Shown here one piece after another: positions 10,647 through 21,700 of a stretch of 64,000 nucleotides of DNA. Below the pieces are notes generated by a model. The model was not told the origin of the DNA. It made no database searches and saw nothing but the letters and a program-made list of their open reading frames with translations. This DNA is from a virus, in IMG/VR virus record IMGVR_UViG_3300034198_017658, positions 1 through 64,000 of that record; one strand, 5' to 3'. The first letter of the stretch is position 1; each line of letters starts with the position of its first letter. The position numbers and the translations under genes are program-made.

Positions 10647-12735
10647 TTATACCTCATTTCCTTGATCATCAAATTCTGTACCAGCCATCCATTTTTCTAT
10701 ATACGGATATGGTTTTTGATTTTTAAACTTTTCTCTTACCCAAGTTTTAAGACCATCAATAGATCCACCAACACTTTGATATGCACTTACTGCTGTAGCA
10801 AATTTTATATTAAAAATAAAACCAACGGTACTTCTACTTTTACCTTTCCACTCATAGTCTCCCCATGCAGCAAACAGATAACTATTTAATGGTTTATTAT
10901 TTTTAATTGCGTTTGCCGCTTGCACCTCACCAGCAGCTGCCGTACCTAACATTAATGCTTGGTTATATGGGATAAAAACTCTTGAATCTATTGTTTGTTC
11001 ACTGCCTAAATCAATTAGTTTTTTAGATAAACTTGTTGGGTCATTATCTGAGTCTACGCTATAACCTAACTTATAACCTAAAACAGAATCATCTGATGGA
11101 TACTTTAAAACAAACTTCTTTGGACCGTGTCCTCCAGGAAGTAAAGTAATTTGAAACATAGTAACAGAAAAGTCGCCTCCAGAAGTTTTTAGATTAAGGG
11201 CTGCTGGTCTACTGCTTCCTTCTCTTACTGAGATTGCTGTAAAAATAGCTGCCATTTCTGGACTAAACATTCCCGAAGTAGACAATAACGCCATAACCTC
11301 ATCTGGTGTAAGACTTTCATTTACTTTACCTTTATAATTATTCTTGAATTTATCTACATCTACATTAGTAGATCCGGTATTTCCACCTAGAGGCATTCCT
11401 GTTAGTTCCGAAGCTATTTCTGGAGTAATAAAAGACCCAGCTCTTTGAGGGCTAAAACTTATGTGTATATGATTTCTGTGAGAAGAATCCACGCCAAAGT
11501 TAACGAATGGAGCTAATTTAGGATACTTTAATCTTATTGCAGAGTTTGCGTTTTCTAAACCATCTTCTATACCAAACTCAGATCTTAATTGATCGTGTAT
11601 AACTATAAGGTCTGGATGAAGATCCCAGGAGATTGTTTGAAGATTTGTCAAAAGACAATCTAATGCTTTTCTATAATTGTCAACTGCAACTCCTGTAGGG
11701 ATTTTTTGTGCTGCACTTGTCCCTACATTGGGCATTATATCGAACCCTCTGCCAAAAGCATGATCGCTGACACTGTGATTCTCTGCCGATAGAGTACTAA
11801 AGTTTGGTCCAATAATTGCTCTCCAGCCCATACCTCCTTCAATATACATTCTATTAGTTAATTGTAATAACAACTCTAATAATGCTGCGGAGGGATAACA
11901 TAATTTTGATCCACCACCTAAATACTGTGTTGGTACAGCTTGAGCCTCCATAGATCCGCTAACGTAACTTGCCTCTTGTGTTATCTCAAAGCCTAGTGCA
12001 CCTAAATTTTGTCCCTCATGTTTTACCCCACTACTATCTGTATATGAGTTATCATTAAAATTTATTGATGCATTTGAAACTGTACCCTTAAAATTTTCTT
12101 TACTGTTTAACTCAGCCATTTTTTGAGCATAGACATCTTTTTCTTGTTGCGTTAACAATTCTTGTAATGCTATTGGTCTACTCCCACCATTAAGGGTTTG
12201 AGCATTAGGCGCAGATACATATCCTTGAACGGTATGTGCAAGTGCTTGTCCGCATGTCTGTTGTTACAACTCCACCTGATTCTCCTGGTTGAATCGTAAA
12301 ATTGATAATTGAATCATTTAATGCCCTCATCGTTCCCTCAAAACCAGAAGGAGCAATACCAGTATTGAGTATAGTTTGTTTTGCTATTTCCATTTTTGCT
12401 GCAGCTCCGGTCAATGGAGCTCCATTTGGGTCATTAGGATCTGTTATTTTAATGTCATCATTTATATCTGCCATTGAGGCTATTATCCCATGCATTGCGG
12501 ACTGTGTGCTTTGCGTATAAGAATTAAGTGCAAAAGCTGGGTTCCTATAAATTCCATCTCCTTGTAATATTTTTACTGGGTCAGAACTTCTTAGGGTTCT
12601 ATCCTCATAGGATAGTTGAGACATGCTAGTATTTTTAATAACCATTTCTCCATTTGGATAATAGAGATTACTAAGTCTGTCCGTTAGCCCCTGCGTACTA
12701 TTAAGATCTGATGGATTTATATTTGTATCTGACAT
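10647..12735 (-). CDS. Tail-associated cell-wall hydrolase with M15 peptidase and transglycosylase-like domains, about 695 aa, recoded
   Basis: The first frame starts at ATG 12735 and ends out of register at 12205. The second is open from 12263 to 10647 and has only a TTG as start. They join at CGGA (12249-12252, codon 162), giving VVTTDM then QALAHTVQ and about 695 residues. The downstream part carries an M15-type zinc D,D-peptidase pattern: SDHAFGRGFDI (about 323-333, ligands H325 and D332) and the H-x-H of RNHIHISF (about 420-426). It is followed by a lysozyme/transglycosylase-like segment with a catalytic-type Glu in AISVREGSS near 505 and the SVTMFQI motif near 523. Such dual enzymes in the baseplate hub open peptidoglycan at infection. 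Family assignments rest on motifs only. Confidence 0.75.
12249..12252 (-). other. Putative +1 recoding site CGGA in the lytic hub gene
   Basis: Frame A reads GAC ATG CGG ACA (CGG at 12252-12250). After a one-base skip the frame reads GGA CAA GCA CTT. The shift must lie between the upstream frame stop TAA at 12266-12264 and the frame-A stop at 12207-12205, and CGG is the only one of its kind in that 56-base window. Confidence 0.7.
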
Positions 12736-12745
12736 TTTTACCTAT

Positions 12746-15700
12746 TTACGTTGGATTTACTTTTACTAATTCTGGATTCAAACTACTATTTAATGCTGGA
12801 CCAGAAATATAATTTAAAGTTTCAGTATATACTCTGGCTAAGTTATTTACAACTAACTCCCAGTTAAGCGTTATAGGAGAGCCATCATCATAGTACTCAT
12901 CCCAACTAACTACTGGCCATTCTGAAGCTTTATCATAAACTTTTTCAAGTATAAGTAAATTAACTAAAACATCAAAAGATCTTAATTCAAGTTGGGTTAA
13001 CTTACCAAGTGGATCTCCAGTTTCTGGAAGATGTTCAGGATCAATTTCTAAGTATTCACTATATTTGCCATTCTGATAATTGACTGAAGTTGTTTTTAAT
13101 AAGTTGTCATACTCTAAATAAAGTGTATCAAATCTAGTTGAAATTACAGAAGCTGGGTTAATAAGTTCTTTAGCTTTATCTTTTACATAAAGAATTGAAT
13201 CTGACGTACCTTCTGGTATTGCCAAGAAAATTGATTTTAATTTATTAATTATATTTTGTTTTGAATTTGGATCTGTTTTATAAAACACAGTACCCATGTA
13301 TCTATGCTCGCTATAGTTGCTTGCGTTTGGCTCTCTTGCTATTGAGTAGTTGGCAATATTATTTTTTGTAGCTCCAGCCTCTAAATCATCTGCAGTAAGA
13401 ATCATGTCTGGCCTATTTGGATTAATTCTTAAAGCAATTAATTTATTATAAACTCTTTCATTAGTAAACACTAAAGCTTTTGACGCCGAAGATTGTGGAT
13501 CAACAACAGCTATATCTTGCGATACAGTTATTTTGTCTAATTCTGCTGTGTTTATTCCATCAAAACGAATAGCATATGGTTCTTTTATGTTTCCAAGAAC
13601 ATCAACAACTTCAAACGTGTCACCGTCTCTAACATGAGTAACCCTGACTATTGTTTTGAAATATTGATTCAGCCCAGTTTTTTCTGGACCCAACCCAGAA
13701 TATTTCAACAACTCTGCGTGAACTATAGCGTTTTCTAAACTTGTATATCTAACTAAATTAGATATTTGCTTTTCTTTCCAACCTAATGACTTAAGAAGAT
13801 CGTCTGATCTAATCCAGGCATAACCGCTTTCTGATTTTACATTGGTTTTTATTCCTAAAGCTTTTGGTAAAAGTCTCTTTGTACTTGCTCTGCCAACGAC
13901 CATTCCTTGGAAATTAGATAAACCAGCATCCATAGCTTGACCATTTTTACTTAAGTATTGGATATAGCATCCGTGTTGGTCAAGTACATTATCTCTTACC
14001 CATTTCCAAGCACCCCACGCAGCATCGGTGAGTAGGGCGCCTGCACCAGCAACCATACCAGAGACTATGGGCCCTGCAGGCATAGTGGCTATTGTTGCTG
14101 CGGCTGTTACAACCGGCATAACAATTCCTGCAACGATAGCTGCCCCAGCTTGATTGCCTTGATTGCCAGTACTAGCTTTTATCATTTCTTTAATTTTTGC
14201 AGATCCTTCTGGCATAGTGTCGGCCACTTGATTTGCCTGAATGTCTTTTAATAGCGCTGAATGTCCATGGGTATATTGTATGCCACCCATCATTTGATCT
14301 TTAAGCAAATCGCTTAAATGGTCAACAGAAACTTCACCAGTCATTGTTGTAAGTGGATTATTTGATTTACTTGATAATAACATTCTTGTATCGTTTCTTA
14401 AGTTTTGCATACTGAACCTTGATGCTATCCAAGACGACATGAACCATCTTGCTGGGTCATTAACTGTAACAAAGGCATTTGGTTTTATGCTGGTTATAAA
14501 ACCAGTTTCTGGGGTAAAATGATGAACTACTTGCTCTACTTCAAATATGCCATACATTCTTTCATAAACATCAGCAAGATAGACCAAATCATGAGGTCTA
14601 ATATCAGTATTGCCAATAACTATTATTTCCCCATCATAAATATCTTTCAAAGACTCTTTAAGATGAGCTAATGCAACTCTTCTTGCAGAAAGTTCATCTG
14701 GATCTCCCGATGCTGCTTTAGCTATACCTCTAGCTGTTTGCAGAGGGTGAAATATGGGATGTAGTATTCCCCATACGCCTTCGCCCTTAACGTTATCAAA
14801 ATATAAACCAGTTTCAACAGTTTTTTCAACTTGTTTTTCTGGTGGAGCTGATTTGTCTAATGAAACAGTAACTGGATATTTCCCATCTGATACAGCTGTT
14901 ATTTGAGTTGCTATACCACCAGTATTTTCTTTTATGTTATTGCTTAATATATGCGTAAACGAACTTATATAATGTAATCTTTGGAATGGTTCTCTAACTT
15001 CAACTACTGGTTCACCATATTCTCTGGTGAATGGATTATCAACAGCGCGTAACAGTGTGCCGGGTCTACCTAGTGAATAATAAATTGAATCATTATAAGC
15101 TTTGTTTAATATATTTGCTTGTTTTGTAAAATTCTCTAATTCATTTAATCCATAACCCATTTGAGCCATAGACATCCTAAACATGTTGAGCAAATTACCA
15201 AGAGAAGCCGTAAACGCATGATATATCGGGCCTATATTCCTATTCCAAAAATTATTAGCGTCTTCTGCAACACCTTGGATCCAGTTACTTGAACCATTAC
15301 CTTCATGGGCATTTTTTTGTAACAATGATTTAAGCTTACTATCACTTGTTGAATATTCTGCTTTATAATCTATAAAGGCTGCCCATATTTTGTCGACAGG
15401 TCTAAAGCTCCATTGATCGTTTTCGTCATTGCCAATGTTAAATCCAGCTACTACTGGTGCCAACACAGGCATCGTGCCCATAACAAACTGAGTTGTTCCA
15501 CTTGGATTAAAACGTTTTTTATCTGGTCTTAAAACTAACCATGCCCTAGAGTATGGGTCTTTCCAAAGTTTTTGCCTAAATAAACCAACCATCATCAAAT
15601 AAAGTTTTTTGGGTGTGTCTATTTTAGCTAGCATTTTTTGTGCATCTTCGTTATGTTTATTCGCACTTGCCCCAGGTTCATTATAGGTGCTATATTCGTA

Positions 15701-18700
15701 AGACTTAAGACTGTTTTCAACTAAGTTACTTATGGCTTTTACTTTTCTAACTATTAATTCGTTATACAAATCAACTAATCCAGCGTCTTGATTTAAGACT
15801 CTTTGTCCAGTATTTTCATCTATTACATACCCAGCATCAACGTATTCGGTAACAGCTATATTAACTGCTGATTGTTTTGCTGCTGTTTGAGCATTAAGTG
15901 TTGAGGTCCAGTCTGCTCCAAGCAAAGTAGAAAATTCATTACTTCTTGGATCTGCACCAAATTCTTCAAGCACATCTGTTTTACCCTTAGACAAAAGTTG
16001 GAACAATGCATCGTTAGATGGTTCGTTATCATCAGGATCTAATTGAAATATTGTTTGGAATATATTTTTTACCGAATCATAATTATGATATCCATACCTA
16101 AATTGATCCCAAATTTCTTCAGCTTCTTTTACTGTTCTCCCATTGCCTGCAATAGTTTTAGTTTTACTATCAAAATTTTCATCATAATAACCTCTAGCGA
16201 TTACAGATATATTGTCGGTAACATCATAAACAGAAGCAAAGTTATCAAACTTTTTATTCTTTCTATCATCTTTTACTTTGTCTAAAAGTTTATCTTGTGC
16301 CAAATCATTTAAATCTCCATCCATAACAGTAGAGTAATATTGGAGATAATTTCCACCCAATTCCCATTCTTTAGCCCAGTCTATATCTGTTTTGATAGCT
16401 AAAACATCATCATACGTAAATTCATTTTTAATTATAACTCCGCTTTGAAGATTTTCTTTTCCACCCATTCTTGTGTCAACACCAGCTGTAGCTGAAGCCA
16501 TTTTTGCTGGTAATACAGTACCAGTCAATCCACCCCATTGGTTATAGGCTATGTCGCTAAGAGTAGTATTATCTTCAGCTGCTTTAAAGGCACCAAAACC
16601 TATCAGCATTGTGTCTTCGGATATATTTTTATCATAACTAAATCTATTTGAAGGGTTAAATTGACTTGTTACAACTCCTACTGGAGTGCTATCATCTACA
16701 AAGGTAAACATGCACTCAGTAAGATTTTTTTCTGCCATTCCAAGTTGAGCCCATTGGTCATTGGTACTATTACTTACTTCGGGGCCACCCATTTCTTTAC
16801 CAGCAGCTGATGAAACTACTCCTATGTTTTCTAAAGGAGAAAGAATTTGTCCTTTATCATTAATTAATAAACCCAAGAAATATGCAGCGTCAGGAGATAT
16901 TATCGCATCAATTTTATTGCTTCCAGAACCATCAGCTTCAGTTTTGCCCCAAAGAAAATAAGCTGGCGTACAAACAACTGCAGTCTTTTTTTCTGGGTTA
17001 TATACCAAGACTTTTCTTTTCTTATAATCTTCTGGAGAACCAGCTAAATCTTCTTCTCTAATGTTATACATATTCAAGAATTTTTTAAGAGTGTCTCTTC
17101 TTGCATCTGGACCAACTGGAAGATCTACTGCTTTTGATTTAGCTCCTGGCCATGTTGGGGACAAAGCTTCTCTTGCTTTTATCGAACTTTCTGAAGTTGG
17201 ATCGTATGGCCATCTCATAGCAATATAAAATTGTTCATCATCTGCGTTTTTTGGCATTCCCCATTCGGTAAAGTTAATGCTCAATGAAGGAAATCTACTG
17301 TTAGACAATTGATATGCTGGATCTAAGTCATCAAAATATTTTGTAAACTTCTCATTTAAGTAAACAGACTCACCTATTGCTCCATCTATGTCTCCGGCAT
17401 TGGCAAAGTCTGCAAATGGTACCGGCATTCTTACTGTTTGACTTGCATTTATTTGGCCAAGTCCTGCTTTTGGATCATATATTCCAGAAGGGTCAAATGC
17501 TGCTTGGTTTATTAATATATCTTGTATACCCATTAATGGAAGCTTTGCTGCAAAGTTAAAATTAAAATCTAATGTTGGCTCATCGTCTCCTGGTTTTTGG
17601 GAGACTAATGCTGTTTTTTCTGTGTCCTTATCTTTAATTACTAGATTTTTATCTATCAAAGAAACTTTAACAAGACTAGCAACGCTTTGTATCAAGTTTT
17701 CTTGTTTTGCTCCGTGAACTATTTTGTCAAAATCTAAAGATGGCAAAGTACCAGAAACTCTATTTGTAAAAAATGGATAAGAAAATCTTATCGGCAGCAT
17801 TGGTATTTGCTGGTGGTCTTGCTGTATACTCATGTCTATACCAGTACCAGCTTTATTAAACGGTAAGTGGAAACCTACTTGCACCTTTCCTTTATTAACT
17901 GGTAGTCTTGATTTTACTTTTCCATATTCGTAATAAGCGTTTCTGCCTTTATCGGAAAAGTTTATAATTCTGCCCTTAAGTTTTCTGCCAGCTTTAAAAA
18001 CACCAGACATATTAATCATATCTTTAGATATATTTGCTATGTCTTCGGAAATACTACTTTCTTTATTCTGCAGAGAAGCTAAGGCATCTGCGTTTGGCGT
18101 CATTTCTTTATTAACGCTTAACAATATTTTCTGCAGTGAATCATCAGGTTCTATATATCCCGGTATAGTAGATCCCTCTTTTTTAGCCTGCTCTTCATTT
18201 GGAAATCCTGTTGAAACTGGAAACACGCCAGATGTGTAAAGCCAGTGTGGTTTTCCGTAAAATATTGTAGACCTATCTTCAAAGGGTCTTACTGCAACAA
18301 TATAATTTGGAAGTAACTTTGCGCACATTTGGAACATATCCCAAACACTTCTCATGTATGTTTGTGCTCTAAATGATACTTCATCATATATGTCATCATC
18401 TGAATCACTCATTAACCCTAATGTTTTCATAATATTACTTGCGCCTCTTCCATTGAGTGACTTAAGCAATCCCACACCTAAAAACATTCCAGCTAATGGA
18501 TTATACGAACCAACCGCACCAGAAATACCGCCTGATATTACTTTTGATAAACCTATTGAGTGACTTGAATTAACCAATTTATTTTGCGATGTAGCTTGAT
18601 CTAAAACAACCGACGCATCGAGGCCACCAGGTTTAGAAGATTGATCAATTAAATTAGACCATGTATCATTCGATAATCTATTTAAATATCCAAATTTTTC

Positions 18701-21700
18701 TTGATCAACACTTGAAATATCAATACTAGCCATAGTTGCCCAACCATCATCAAGGTCTCCTCCAAGGAACTGAGCTACTCCGACTCCATTGCCTGGGTAT
18801 ATGTTTCGTTTAAATATTTCAAGGTCTCTTTGAGTACTAAAATTACCCCATAAAGATTGCATAGCTCCAACTACAGGAGTTCTAACAGAACCTCCAGCAC
18901 TTTCCATACCAACGTTTCCACCAATGCCAGGTGATAAGCCGGCGGTAGTCATAGCTAAAGATGATGACCCAGCTATCAATGCACCACCAGTAATTAAATT
19001 AGCTGCTGAGTTCCAAGCTAAACCTACTGACCCAGATATTGGATTATTTCCAATTGCGTTGAAAGCATTAATAACGCTTTGCCTGTATTGATCGTGCTTT
19101 GCTTGTTCTTCTGGAGTTAATGGAGCATAGAGTATAGAACCAAAATGTCTTATGCCAAATTTATTTTCAGAAAAAACTGCTCCTCTTGTAGCGTGCGAAA
19201 AAGCTTCTCTCATTCTTGAAGCACCCATTGAGAGAAGTCTCACCATTAGGTCTCTAGGTTCTGACATCCAAAGTCCAGTGTTTATTCCTCCATCAATCTT
19301 ACCGCTATCTCCCTTTTTCTTTGTACTATTAATTATAGGACTTAACTCTACAGCGTCTGACTGAGCGGTGATAGTCATAATTTCACCATGCTCTACTTCT
19401 GCGATAACACCATTAAACACTGTTTGCAGTGAGTTTGGGTTAGATCCATAACCAGCTCTTAAATGCACTCTTACACCTGGTTTTAATCTTATATGATCTA
19501 TTTCAGTAACATATTTAGAACTCATATGCGACTTTATATTCATGGATCTTGTTATCAACGTATCTATTATTTGAGCTGTACCGCTGCTTAAGTTAACTGT
19601 ATTTAAAGATCCAGTACCAATATTTTGCGTTAATTCTCCATTAAGATCTACTATGCTGCTTATTGTAGCTTCAGGTCTTGATAATTTAGAATAAGTATTA
19701 GATAATCTAAGAACCAGAGTGTCTCCTAAAATATCTTCAGATTGAACAATTGAAAAATCTATTATTGATTGAAGTCCATAAAAATTATCAAATAATTTAA
19801 CACCAGCAAAGTAATTAGAATCATCAATTAACCACAACATATATGTGGGGAAAGCCCTTAACATTCTGCCAGTAGTATCTCTATACTGAGTATCAAGCAT
19901 CATTTTTTGCCAGTGTTTTGCAACTCCCTTGTGTGTTCCAGCTGATTGAACAGACTGCATCTTATCTGTTTGGTCTGATCCATATGCGTGTGTTGTTTGG
20001 CTTAATGAGGCTGCTCCTACAACTCCAGTATGGCTAACTTGTGAATCTCTTTCTGGGGCTTGGGTATCTGAAATTTTTGTAACTTGAGAAGTAGGAGTCA
20101 ATTTTCCGTCTGAACTCAATCTTAAGAAGTCTTGTGCTATGTAGAATCTTCCATCTTTTTTATTTGAATACCCCATAACATAACCACCGTCGGGTGTTTG
20201 ATATATGGCCGGTATCTTATCTGTTGTACCAGAGTCTGCTGCTGGTATCAAATGCATGACACCAAAATGATCAACATCATCTGGATCAAACGATGGTAAT
20301 TCGTTTTTATCTTTTTCTGTGTCAAGTGTAATTAATTTATTAAACTTGTCCATTTCCTCTTTGGATCCAGATACCAAATCTCCTATCTTGAAGTCTCCGT
20401 ATCTAGTGTTAAATTTAATATCTTCAAATTTATAATCAATATCTTCATCACTTTGGAATGAATCAATCATGTCTTTCCAAAGAGTTGGATACTTATTGGC
20501 AATGAATCTACTTGACTGTAAATCGGTTTGGAACTCTGGTTCAGACTGTTGATCAAATATTGCTATTCTAAAAATCTTCATTGCTTCTGCTGCTGGAAGT
20601 TTTTCGTCATCAATTAAATATTTTTTAACAGCGTTATAATCACCGCTACTTTCTATTAACATTTTCTTTACAAAATAAACGTATGATTTACCTCTATCGT
20701 TAAGATGAGTTTTTTCATCTTGCCATTCTCCAGTTGGTATAGTATATTGGTGCGGTTCTACAATGCTGTTTACAACATCATTATCAAACATTTCAAATGA
20801 TCTAAAATAATAATCTGGATCCATAGAACCAACAACTAGCTTTGTATCTGGATCAACAACGCTCAGCGGCATGTCAGGATACGCATTGATCATATCCCAT
20901 CTCTGTTTAAGTCTTAAGAATGGATTTCTTTTTGTCCCAAATGTTTTGATAAAATCAATTTGTTGTTCAGAACTAATGTTTTCTCTCTTTTGCTGGAATA
21001 TATCAAAGTCGGCCAGCATCAGGTTTACATTGTAAACATGCGGGTATCCAGGAACAGTGTCAACTGTAAAACTGATTGGTAATACATACTTGACCCCAGA
21101 TAGGGCTGTTATTATGTTTTTAATTCCCATAAATCCTATGACACCAGCAGCGTGTTCCAGCCTAGCTAAACCACTTAAGAAATCAAACATCTTTTTTATT
21201 TTTGTTAATTCTTTTTCTCCAAAAACAGTTAAAGAAATACTTATCATAGTGTCTTTGGAACCTATGTGTTGGAATGTAGGCTCTTCTTGCATTTGAAGTT
21301 GCATTTTGGCCAAGTTATTGCCCATACTAAGACTAACAGAATTTACTATAACAGAGTTTGGATCAAGATCCACTTTCATCATAGGGACTTCCCATTCTTT
21401 TATGGTAAATGCTGGAAGACCAAGTTGGTTTGATTGTTTTATAGCTGCTTGTCCTAATAAAGATTTAATGCCTTCATCCTTAAAAGTTCTTTCATAAAGC
21501 AGTATCGTAAAGGCATCCATGAATTTCTTTTCTTCAACTGCATGAAGAGAGATCCATTCTTTTGAAGTTTTATCTATTATATCAACTTTTCTTTTTCTCA
21601 AAATTGCTTCAACGTTATTGGTTATACTTTGTGATAATAGTCCATCAACACTTTGTGAACTAAGGTACAATTCCCATTTTTTAGCTATTAGAGCATTGGT

